Shown here one piece after another: positions 50,136 through 59,851 of a stretch of 64,000 bases of DNA (position 1 is its first letter; each line of letters opens with the position of its first letter). This DNA is from Dichotomocladium elegans (lineage: Eukaryota > Mucoromycota > Mucoromycetes > Mucorales > Lichtheimiaceae), in assembly GCA_025716815.1 (NCBI GenBank), contig JAIXMN010000038.1:209225-273224 (forward strand). The letters run 5' to 3'. The notes below the pieces were generated by a model. The model ran no database searches, had not been told where the DNA came from, and saw only the letters and a program-made list of their open reading frames with translations. Position numbers and translations under genes: made by a program.

Positions 50136-50690
50136 GAAAATCTGAGAGTCGACGGCCTGATGCTTGCATGATTGAATCAATGGCACCAAGAGTGCACTGA
50201 TAGATGGCATCTAGATCTTGTTGCTGCAGGTCCTGGTCATTGGGCATATTATGGATCCATTGGAACTAGAAGAAGTAATTATCTGCCATTTGTTTGCGAT
50301 AAATGTTCCAGAGCTTCAACGGGTCAGCAGGAGAGCTATGGATCAAGATGCAGACAAAAAGTGCATGCAATGATGCTGGCAAAGCAATAAGCGATGCCTT
50401 AGCCATATAGTGTTCCCACTCATCGTCTGATTCCAGGTAGCCTCTTGCAAGTGCAGCAGCCTGGAAGGTTGGGTGTGGAGCACCATCCCCATTCACGAGT
50501 GGATCGTCAAAACTTGTTGGTCCTGGGATTTTTTGCAAGAGTAAGCGGAGGCAGTAGAGTGACATATTGTATGGTGATGCAAAGTATACGCTTGGTGCTA
50601 CATTCACGACGTCTTGCTGCTCTCTCCATCTCCACTTGCAGTTGCTGCTGTCCCAGGTGTAGAAATGGGGTATGTTGGGATACAGGAGGG
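50136..50690 (-). pseudogene. Helitron 1, central region (second segment)
   Basis: This continues Helitron 1 on the far side of MULE2, from FYTWDSSNCKWRWREQ through LRLLLQKIPGPTSFDD, the block ALARGYLESDDEW and SPADPLKLW to a stop at 50266. A further frame follows (DLDAIYQCTLGAIDSIMQA, then LSDFPTLPQECQDAF). These parts correspond to 44400-44883 of Helitron 2 but differ at many residues, so the two Helitrons are distinct subfamilies. Helitron 1 ends near 50136, before its helicase, and Helitron 2 sequence starts. Confidence 0.78.
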
Positions 50691-50972
50691 GCAAAAAGAC
50701 AATTTACCGTACAAAAATAGCTGGTCTTGAAATATTTCAGCAGCCAAAAAGAAAAATTTATCTGTACAAAAATTGCGGGACTTTAAACTTGAATGCCCCC
50801 CCCCAAAAAAAATTTTTTTTGGATAATTGCCTCAACCAGCAATGCATGGGCACCTCATTTTCGCGTTTTTTTTTTTCTTGGAAAACCAATTGCATTCAAC
50901 TTTCACATGACCATGCACCACATTCCTGCACAGTCATGAAAATTGCGGAAACGGCGTCAGCAACAATGCAGC
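50691..50972 (+). repeat. MULE2 left outer TIR
   Basis: It begins GCAAAAAGACAATTTACCG and pairs with 55064-55342 reversed, with a few homopolymer-length and point differences. Confidence 0.92.
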
Positions 50973-51640
50973 GGATTAGATAAAAGATTCTCCACATGTC
51001 TGTGCAATTGCTTCTATGCAAGTAAAACGCGTAATTCAGAGATCAGAACGTTTCTTTATATACTTTGTCATGGAATTGCTAATGTTAATATCGCAGCTTG
51101 TTTTACGCAAGGCACACTCTTTTATTGAACATGTGACACGCTCATTCCGCATTTCTTCACTAGCATCTGCGCAATTTTGGTTGGACACGCACATTTTGTT
51201 GTGTGTGAAACTGATTAATTGTGGGCACTTCGCATCCATTTGCATTAATCTCCATGCCATTGCTAAAACCAACTTTGCGTTGTGCTTTCGAGGCAAGGCG
51301 AACTATTTTATTGTACAAGTTACGCGCTCATCTTATTTTCTCTGGCGAATTGACATGTACTTTAGTAATGAAGTTTGTATGCCATTCCCATTTCGGTGAC
51401 ATTGAAGGTCAGTACAATGAAATGCACGGCAGATGCAGGAGAATGCTGTATGGAAGTACAGTGCGTTGGGCTTAGGAAAACTCTGCTTTTTGGCCGCAAA
51501 TACAAAAGTACAAAAATAAATATAAATATTGCTTTTCTGCTCGTTCCAACCAGCATCACTTTAAACTGTACGCGCAATGTGCATGCCCCATTTCGCATCT
51601 CTCTCAGCAACGTGTAGATTTACGTGGGATTACTATTACA
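50973..51640 (+). repeat. MULE2 inner diverged inverted repeat (partner 54394-55063)
   Basis: The stretch pairs with 54394-55063 at clearly lower identity. Anchors include CAGCAACGTGTAGATTTACGT (51606-51626 against 54402-54422) and TTTCGGCGACATTGAAGG-like sequence (51390-51408 against 54628-54646). It holds no gene. Confidence 0.8.
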
Positions 51641-51772
51641 ATCTCCATCTCGAGTTCATCTTCAGCATTCTGAGTACTCGCCGGAATGATCGCGCACATC
51701 CTAACAAATTGCTTTGAAATCATGAAAGAGAGGTTGTAATTGCCGGGGAAAAGGTTGAATGAAAACGTTCAA

Positions 51773-54303
51773 TTAGAAGCGACCTTGGTGGTGATTGTTT
51801 CTATTGACATTCTCCTGATCCCGTAATTCCGATGTCAAAGCACGTAATTGCTCTGACACACGATTTAAAAAGCGAGCAGAATCTACTGTATAGTGTGAAG
51901 GGTTCACCCGTTCACTTTGCGTCACCAGATTGGCAAGCATTCCGTGGAATCTATGTAAAGTTAGCGAAGAAAGTTATAAATGATCAAGGACAGCAATACT
52001 TATATACCTGCTGAGTGCGATTTGTAGTGCATCTCCTTGTTGTATATCGCTGGTAGGTGCTGGATCTTGATTAGCGATATGTGTTATTGGAACAACGCGG
52101 CGCGTATCGAGCAAGCCTGTATGTTTTACTCTGTTGAGCAAGTACATATGCTTACAAGATGCATGGCTGCGCTGGAAGTCGGGACACGTGCATGAAGTCA
52201 TTTTGCCGTTGACGATCATAATATTGTATGATCTATTGCTGTCAGTAAACGACGATACTGTAGCAAAATTGTCACTGTATTCTGTAACCATTGCATTTGC
52301 GTCACCATCTTTTTTTTTAAAAAAAACATTATTAATTCTACTACAACTATACAGCAGACGATTGAAGGGAATACAGGAAAGCGATCATGCTGTATTTGAA
52401 TGATTAATTTACCTTGAATGTCTCTCGCAGCATTATAACGATCTCGCTCTGCTTTCGTCATTGTAGCACTCTTCACCAACAGAGCTGTCTGTGCATGATC
52501 AGTCATTACTGATGGCAATACCACATCCCAGAGGATGTATACAAGAACGTTCACGCGTTGCCGCTTTAATCCGCTCAAGTACACTTCCTTCAATGATTGA
52601 TGCCAACTTTCGATAAAGTTGTTGGTGTCAATATTGTAATTGCCCTATAGAAACGCGTGTAAATAATTATCTCACGTGGTGCCCTGGTACTTACTCGTCG
52701 CCAAACTCTTGACCATTTTTCCTTTTTCTCGGCGTAATAGCTGTCAAAGTAAGCAATGAAGTCATCCACATCCCATTCCTGCTGATGATGCTCGGCCCAC
52801 ATAATCATCTCGTCATATATCATATTGTAGTCCTCTTCAGTATCTGCATACATCATACCTGCAAGATACTGTAAAGCATCATCTCTGTGTTGCCTCTTCT
52901 CTTGCATTGTTTTCTGGATTCCAATGTGCGGCATCACCTTAGAACGAATGTTCTTCCGCCATGCACGAAGGATGTGCCAAAAACAAAGAAGGATTTGGCA
53001 ACCATCATTGAAGACCGTTCTAATCGCAAGTATCTCTGTGTCAGAGTTATCGATCATGATCTTCTCAGGGAAAAAGCCGACCTCATGCTTAAGCCATTTA
53101 AACCACTCGACAATGGGAAAGTGTGTCTCAGAGTTGGTTACCATCCAACAAAGTGGTGCACCTTTACCAGTTTGATGTGATCTGGCAACGATCGTGTAAA
53201 GGAAGCAGTGCGCACCATCTTTGTACACACATGTTTTGTGGGTTGAATCGATGCAAACTAAGCTGCCATTTTCAAGCAGGGTCTTAAACCAGTGATTAGC
53301 AACACTCACACAAGAATAAATAAATAATATATATATTACAAGTACCTGTCGTTGCCACTTCGAAAGGAAGGCAAAAACAAACAGCCCTTCTTGAACATCA
53401 TTCATCCTCTTCCACAAAACAATCCCATCCTCGTTTCCGATCTTCTCAGCCCAATGGTCCAAGCTCGTGTCGATGTCTGGTGCATGCATCGCTTTCTTTT
53501 TAATGCACTTGCTCATTGCATAGTACACATGTCGGTAAGTTATGCGTAATGAGCGCGGCACAGCTTCTGGGAATCCATTGGTTAATGGCATTGCATCGCC
53601 AATGACATTCGTTTGTTGGCTGTCCTGATGGCTTAAAATCCTCTCCAAAACAGACCGATCAAGGTTCACCATTTGTTGGATGCTTTTCCAGGTTAATCCG
53701 CTCTCAACCAGACGAGTAAGGGTCTCACGAACGTCTCTGCTATTGGGAGCAGTAGCAAAATCCTGGCGTGAACGAGGAACATGCCCAGTATGGCGCCAGT
53801 TATATGTCACAGTGACCATTGCTGGATCACTAATATATCTCACAGCTTTGATTGTTGCAGTACACCCACAAGGCAAGTTTTCATGAGCTCGGTTTGAACT
53901 CCCGGATGCTTTAGGCTTCTTGTGCCTGTGGCACTTAAAGATCTGCAAAGAAGAAATAAGGAGGTAATATCAATGGCAAAGAGCTTGTACATACCAAAGT
54001 AAAGCTATTGCCGCTTGGACGACCGCGTTTCACGCCACTGGCTACGCTGGTAGCATCAGATACATCCTCATTGGGCGTTTCACCAAGGCGCTGCAGAAAC
54101 TTCTTGTTACTGTTGCGTGTACCTCCAGTAGTTTCGTTGTAGAACGTGCACCCAGTCCGTTTTTCCTCCTCGTTAACGAATGCCTGAAATGAGCCCCACC
54201 CCATCTCGATTACTGCAGGGCAATCAGCGTCGTAATCGTAAACGTCGTCAACAAAAGATTCTCGTAACAATTCCGCAGCTTCTTGGATGAGATTTCGTGG
54301 CAT
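51773..54303 (-). CDS. MULE2 transposase, six exons, 734 residues
   Basis: Predicted exons are 53995-54303, 53346-53942, 52695-53282, 52413-52644, 52008-52308 and 51773-51950. The five introns are 52, 63, 50, 104 and 57 nt, most with GT...CTAA-like...AG, and all phases fit. The N-terminal DNA-binding region (about 104-165) has FKCHRHKK, then CGCTATIKA and HTGHVPRS. The MULE core shows SLVCIDSTHKT (Asp about 313), MIDNSDTE (Asp about 376), CFWHILRAW and NNFIESWH (candidate Glu about 510). A SWIM finger CTCPDF...CKHMYL is at about 611-626. The ATG at 54303 starts the first exon (MPRNLIQEAA). Cut-and-paste transposition of MULE2 is the likely role. Splice sites are predictions from sequence only. 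Confidence 0.85.
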
Positions 54304-55063
54304 GATCTATATAATTAGCTGGTTAGGATGTGCGCGACCATTCCGGTAATTACTCAGAATGTTGAAGATAAACTCAAGATGAAGATTGCAATGGCAATCT
54401 GACGTAAATCTACACGTTGCTGAGACAGATGCGGAATGGAACATGCAGATTGGGCATACTGTATAAAACGATGGTGGCTGGAAGGACAAAAAAGGTGTTC
54501 GTTTTATTTGTAATATTTTTATATTTTATATTATCTCTCAACAAAGCAGAGTTTCCCTTAGGCCTAGTGCACACACTTCCGTATACCTTTCCTTCTCCCT
54601 GCCTCGCATTCCGTTTCTAATTAACCTTCAATGTCGCCGAAATGTAGATGGCATACAAACCGCATTGCTGAAGTATAAGTCGAATTTGCCAGACAACATA
54701 AGATAAACGCGTAACTTTTCGAACAAAAGAGTTGGTCCTGCGTCAAAGGTACAATACAATGTTAGATTTGGCAATTGCATGGCAATGAAAGCCAAATAAA
54801 TGTAATGTTCCCATAAATTAACCAGCTTCATTTGCAACGAAATGTGCGTGGCAAACCAACGTTGCGCAAATGCCATCTAAGAAACGGAGAACGAGCACGT
54901 CGTACATAAAATAAAAGAGTATGATTGCCTGAAGCACATAATGTAATGTTAATGGATGACACGACAAGGAATGAAAACGAATGTCCTAAATCGCCGACTT
55001 GGCGTGTTCCCACTTACTTCAAAGCAAATGCGCATGCGTAGGGAAAGTCTCTCGTTATAATTA

Positions 55064-55342
55064 GCTGCATTGTTGCTGATGCCGTTTCCGCAATTTTCAT
55101 GACTGTGCAGGAATGTGGTGCATGGTCATGTGAAAGTTGAATGCAATTGGTTTTCCAAGAAAAAAAAAAACGCGAAAATGAGGTGCCCATGCATTGCTGG
55201 TTGAGGCAATTATCCAAAAAAATTTTTTTGGGGGGGGCATTCAAGTTTAAAGTCCCGCAATTTTTGTACAGATAAATTTTTCTTTTTGGCTGCTGAAATA
55301 TTTCAAGACCAGCTATTTTTGTACGGTAAATTGTCTTTTTGC
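55064..55342 (-). repeat. MULE2 right outer TIR
   Basis: It is the inverted partner of 50691-50972, followed by the duplication tacaggaggg. Confidence 0.92.
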
Positions 55343-55352
55343 TACAGGAGGG

Positions 55353-55772
55353 TGGCAGCGAATGGGTCATGGGAGCAAAGGCTAAAAAAGGCGAGGAGCT
55401 TGGTGCAGCGTTTAGCTCTTCAATGGACATTGACTGGTGGAATGTGACATATTGCTGCTCAGGTAAATGAATATCTAAGCATATGACTGCTGGGCTGTAA
55501 AAATGCACGTCGAACTTGAGTGTCTGCCAGATTGCTTCACAGGGTCCAATGTATCTCACATCAAGGTACTCTTGGATTTTGTCCACATCCACAGGAGCAG
55601 GAGCATGAGCAGAGCCAGAGTCAGTGTCAGTGTCAGAGCCAGAGTCAACGTCAGTGTCAACTTCAGCATCAGCGTCAGAGGAAGTGTCATGATCCAACCC
55701 GACGTGCCTGCCACAACACACGCAGCAACGATCAACACTGCGATTCCAATATGCACCAAATACCCACTCCAC
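55353..55772 (-). pseudogene. Helitron 1, central region (first segment)
   Basis: An Asp/Ser-rich low-complexity stretch (about 55600-55690) leads into KIQEYLDVRYIGPCEAIW, then FYSPAVICLDIHLPEQQYVTF and SSSPFLAFAPM. This is the Helitron region just after the Rep domain. The Rep N-terminus is absent upstream. MULE2 interrupts at 55352 and the protein resumes at 50680. Confidence 0.78.
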
Positions 55773-56601
55773 CTGTTCTTTACATACATACTCCTTCTTC
55801 TCTTATTAAGTACATTATCTATACCTTACTCACGATCCAGAACACAATATATATATCCACCCTATCCTTAGTCAAAATAAAATCAATCAGTTATCTTGTT
55901 TCTTCGTTTCCATACGAATCCATCTGGTTCACCTCTTGTCTTGGCCTCCATGCTTCTTGTCCCTTCCATCCTTGTATCGTTCCAATCCAGCTCGATACTT
56001 CTTCCTTCCTCTTGGCCTCCGCGCTTCTGTCTTCTTTCTCTTGTTCTATTTTCTTGTTCTGTCTTGTCCTGTTGGAAAGCGCTTAGCACCTTCCTGCCCT
56101 TTCTTCCATCTTCCTCCTATTCCAACCCAATCCCAGTAAAACCTCACCGAAACCATTACAGGAAGATACTATGGGAAATTTGGGTGTTTAATTTACATAA
56201 TTTTCGGATATTATAATACCTTTTTTCCTACATTGAGAGGCAGAGGCATGTGGAATCAAGGGGTTTTAAGAATAAAAAGAGACAGAATATAATTCTGTGA
56301 GACTCGCAAAAGGATTGTTTTTTATAAAGTGCCAATAATGGGCCTATTTATAAGAAGTGCTTATCAAAACGGTCACTCTGGAGGCTGGGTGTGGATAATC
56401 ATCTAGGCAGTCTCCTGGGATGGTGGACCAGTTAAAAGGTTGATAAAGAAGTTCATCATTTACCCTTGTGATTATAACTGCGTCCTGAGACAGGTCTGGG
56501 ATATAATTTATGAATCTGGATAGCATGAGAGTAATTATGATAATGGCGCTCGAAGAGTGAAACAAAGTGTTGATGTCTCATATAATCCAGGGACACTGCT
56601 G
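55773..56601. other. Pyrimidine-rich spacer without a recognised gene
   Basis: 55850-56110 is a C/T-rich tract with many CTTC/TCCTT runs, resembling LTR leader sequence but without a matching second copy. 56160-56600 is AT-rich. A weak minus-strand frame (56344-56565) has no recognisable motif. Nothing else is supported. Confidence 0.5.
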
Positions 56602-57455
56602 TTAGGTAAGAAAATAGTCGTGGATATGACAGAAGTATTCAGCAGAAAGAGCACTTCCTGCATCGTCGCCATCAGTCCACGTCTCATACCCTTTAGTACT
56701 AAGTTCTGTCAGCCACTTTTGGATCGATTTGAAATCGTTGTCACTTCTCTCGCATTTTTGCTGACGATGTTTATAATAAACATTATGAACATCAGTGGTG
56801 CTGATATGGGCCTCTCGTTGAGTACTGTTTACACCGTCATATTCATGCTGCAGCAACATGTGAATTTGACGAACATTATATCCTTTGCAGATTTCAGCAA
56901 GGATGTGTGCTTTGAGCTCGTCGGAAAGTGGCAAGTACAGTACTTGACATCATCGCTAGATCCAGGGATGTGACAAGTATGCTCCTTAGTATAATGAAAA
57001 ACGACCTTGGTTTGATCATCTTTATAGCATGTAACCTTTAAACTGGCATCACATCCTACTTGCTTCGATTTTTTCTGGATAGGCTGACTTCCTTGGCCAT
57101 CTTCTGATATACTAGCTCTGCTCTCACTGCTATGTTTCACGTGGAAACATGTCGAGCAGTGACAGTTATAATATCGCGTCCACAGCACTTTCTTCTTGAA
57201 ATTTTTCAAGCATTTCGGCGTATCTTAATGAACTTAACGTTATATTTCCTGTCATGGGAATATACTGTATAGGTCTTCGTTATTACCTTCAGGGTTCATT
57301 TCCTTTAGCTGATAGATATTGCCATTTACCCAGCATTCCCCAGTTTTTTGGGGAGCCTGCTTCAGAACCTCAACATAATCGTCAACATGACATTCAGTCT
57401 CGCACAGATCTTGGTGATGGATTGTGGAACTGGTGGCATTGTTATTGCTGCTCAT
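56602..57455 (-). pseudogene. MULE3 remnant, N-terminal DNA-binding part of a transposase
   Basis: From ATG 57455 a first segment (MSSNNNATSS, then ECWVNGNIYQLKEM) is followed, after a probable intron near 57200-57275, by a cysteine/histidine domain (YYNCHCSTCFHVKH, then GCDASLKVTCYKDD, FHYTKEHTCHIPGSSDDV). That matches in layout the N-terminal zinc domain of the MULE2 transposase. A 2-nt shift near 56945 precedes PLSDELKAHILAEICKGYNV and ISTTDVHNVYY. The catalytic domain is missing, and no TIR or duplication was found. Confidence 0.65.
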
Positions 57456-58663
57456 TTTCGTCGAGATTCTTTTGTACAATCACTTAGGTGGGAATACTGC
57501 TCTGGATACTTTTTTTATTGTACAACATTTCTATTCTGTTCATGTTACATGTTCCCATATCACGCCTTTGCCAAGAAACAAGTTTCACAGTTTAGTTAAA
57601 TTACTGTAAACCTCAATGCTATGCATAAGGAATGTGCCATGAATGATTCTTTGCGCAATGTTTATTTTACATTCCAACAAACCCTTCCCAGTATGGGTTA
57701 TAGACCCAGCTGCCACAATCAACCTAAAAATGCTGCGTTATCTTTTTGCCCCACCATGGCTGTTAACATTGCATTACAAATTGTGTATTGATGGTATGAA
57801 GTAAACGACTGTGTCTGATTAATCTAATTACAAAACACATCCTAGCGTTTTTGTGATCTATTAGATGCTAAAAAATGTTGTCTTTGTAGTTGATGGAAAT
57901 TGCCAAATTGCCTTAAGCACAAACGGGGCCCATGTTGAAAAGAAAAGAATTAATGAAGATGTAAGAGATTGTGCACATCCCCTACATTGAATGTCATCTG
58001 CACATGTCTCTCTCGTCAGATTGATATGAAGTTACTGCATTACTGTTAAGGAATGGACTGATGCAGATAAATTCGCAAAAAGACAAAGGATTCATTGCAT
58101 GAAATTTTTTAAGCTGGATGTGCGTCTGACCTCCAAAAAAATTTTAGTTGGAGGAGGAAGTGCCAAACTTTTGAGGCAAATATAGAGAGTTGGTATGCAT
58201 ACTTCCTGCTAATGCCGGTGGCCATATGCGACCGCCGTATTGCGAAAATTAGCAAACAGAAACAAAAGGTTACAAAATGTAAAAACTTGAAAATTCCAGG
58301 TATACCGTGGAGAATATCATGATAAACGTAACGTTTTAGTGCGGACGGTTGACGCGAGACTAATTATTTTCGTGGCTGACAAAGACACAAAAAATGTTTT
58401 CGTTAAGATTATGGAATATGTTTTTCTATTATTGCCATGGAAACGGCAGTTTCCACGTGACCGCCGGATGTTCCCATAGCAACGTCCGAGTTCCTATAGC
58501 AACACCCGGTTGCTATAGAAGCACCCGGCGGTCACGCGACGCAGCACGTCACCATGGAGACCACGGATACTGACGGGAAAAAAAAAGTTTTAGAAATAAA
58601 ACATACCGGGATGGACAACTTAATATTTTACGCATAAATAAATAAAACCTCAAGCTCTAGTAG
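57456..58663. other. AT-rich spacer, no gene, with one hairpin cluster
   Basis: I see no coding frame or repeat match in 57456-58400. A (G+C)-richer block at 58430-58560 contains nested inverted repeats, listed separately. Confidence 0.5.
58457..58535. repeat. Nested hairpins / cruciform-prone block
   Basis: GTGACCGCCGG at 58457-58467 is the perfect inverted partner of CCGGCGGTCAC at 58525-58535. Inside it TATAGCAAC (58495-58503) pairs with GTTGCTATA (58509-58517) around a 5-nt loop. A third CATAGCAAC copy lies at 58475-58483. CCATGG occurs on both sides (58437 and 58551). Confidence 0.85.
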
Positions 58664-58870
58664 TTATATCATAGCAGCACTCCTCCGCATTGCGCACAGC
58701 CCTATATGGTGCGCCCTGTGGTAACTCCTACCATTGGGATGGCCGTCCCACTCCACGAACATTGGTAGTTTACATAGCCCTGCAAAACGCCGGTGCATAC
58801 CCCCTGCCGGACGTATACTGGACGGTTGCACTGTTGAGTGGGCAAATTTGAACTTGCCTTGATTAGCCAT
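58664..58870 (-). CDS. Hypothetical 68-residue protein
   Basis: The ATG at 58870 has a consensus TATA box (CTATAAAAG, about 58895-58903 on the minus strand) roughly 25-35 bp upstream, which is why I list it. The product is basic and His/Arg-rich (HRRFAGLCKL, SYHRAHHIGLC) with no signal peptide or known motif. The same DNA has an overlapping frame starting at GTG, so coding status is uncertain. It may belong to an unrecognised small element with the hairpin block nearby. Confidence 0.25.
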   Translation of the reverse strand: MANQGKFKFAHSTVQPSSIRPAGGMHRRFAGLCKLPMFVEWDGHPNGRSYHRAHHIGLCAMRRSAAMI

Positions 58871-59026
58871 ATTGACAATTGTGTTTTCACCTGAAACTTT
58901 TATAGTTTGGGTGCGAATACGTACTAAACGTTCCCAGACCAGGATAGGGGAGAGTCCTTAGATCGCCCCCCCAAAAAAAAAATTACAAGTCCGCTTCTAA
59001 AACTTCTTCGCTTGTATTGCTCAGTA

Positions 59027-59489
59027 TCAGAATATAACTGGGGGTAGTCTAGGTAACAGGACTTGCGCTCAGACAGAGGACAGGATAAGAGGAAGGCATG
59101 GACTAGGAACTGGAAAATAGCAGTAATGCTGGTAATGGAATAAAGTGGAAAGATCGGGAAGCTACTCTAAAATCAATGCTAGTACTACTAACCAGAGGTA
59201 TGCCAGATGGCAGATCAAAACAAGACAAGAAGAGAGCAGGAAGCAAGTCAAGAGCTAGACAGGAACAAGGCAGAGCTGGAGAGGCGCGACAAGATGGTTC
59301 AGATACTTCAGGATAAGAGCAGAAATGGTTTACAGGACAGGACTGAGGCTTGACCAGGACAAGGTAAGTGGTTCTTGGTAATTGTGACAATAATCTGATG
59401 ATATTTATTATGACAAACTGTGACAGTATTTATACTAGTTATGATGTGTTGGACCAGAGTTCAGATAACCTTGGACGTTGAGATACTGT
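59027..59489 (-). repeat. Truncated LTR of the gypsy B family
   Basis: On the minus strand this matches the 3' part of the gypsy B LTR, from AGTATCTCAACGTCCAAGG-like sequence at 59489 to the GTTATATTCTG end at 59027, with scattered substitutions. About 75 bp present in B (around the CACCCACCCCTTTAG block) are missing. The U3 part upstream of 59489 is absent. It is an old fragment with no internal region. Confidence 0.85.
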
Positions 59490-59851
59490 GTGGGTATTTT
59501 CTTTGGGCAAGCCTGGACTCAGACCCAGGACTGGGGGATTTTTAGGCAGGATGAGTCTGAAAAGAAATTACCTTTCTGAGAAAAATTGAACCAGCACTCC
59601 AAAAAGCTACCTAAAAATGATGCAAAAAGTATTGGTTGTCGCCAAGGAGCATATTGGAAGCTCACAGACAAAAGTCCTTGAAAGATTAAATGGACTAAGT
59701 GGTACATAAATGATCAACCACTATTATATGGAACTCTACACTGTATATCATCAAGTTGTTGTGGCTACTTTTAAAAAAAGAAACAAAGCATCTGTTTAGA
59801 ATTATATGCAGGTTGAAATTGAGGACCCATATATTTATTGACTAGTTATAA
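59490..59851. other. Spacer, no gene recognised
   Basis: The 362 bp are AT-rich with no frame of note. They may include 3' flank of the Crypton. Confidence 0.5.

Larger units (their letters stand above)
50691..55342 (-). mobile_element. MULE2, apparently intact Mutator-like transposon
   Basis: The duplication tacaggaggg (10 bp) is at 50681-50690 and 55343-55352. The element is 4652 bp with long terminal inverted repeats: an outer 280 bp almost identical, then about 670 bp of inner repeat that is clearly diverged. The single gene, on the minus strand, is a six-exon transposase without lesions. It interrupts Helitron 1 between its LAFAPM and FYTWDSS segments. Confidence 0.93.

Noticed and set aside
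55503..56086. Asp/Ser- or Gln/Ser-repeat frames on the plus strand
   Set aside because: They come from the low-complexity tract opposite the Helitron 1 Asp/Ser-rich region and the pyrimidine-rich spacer.
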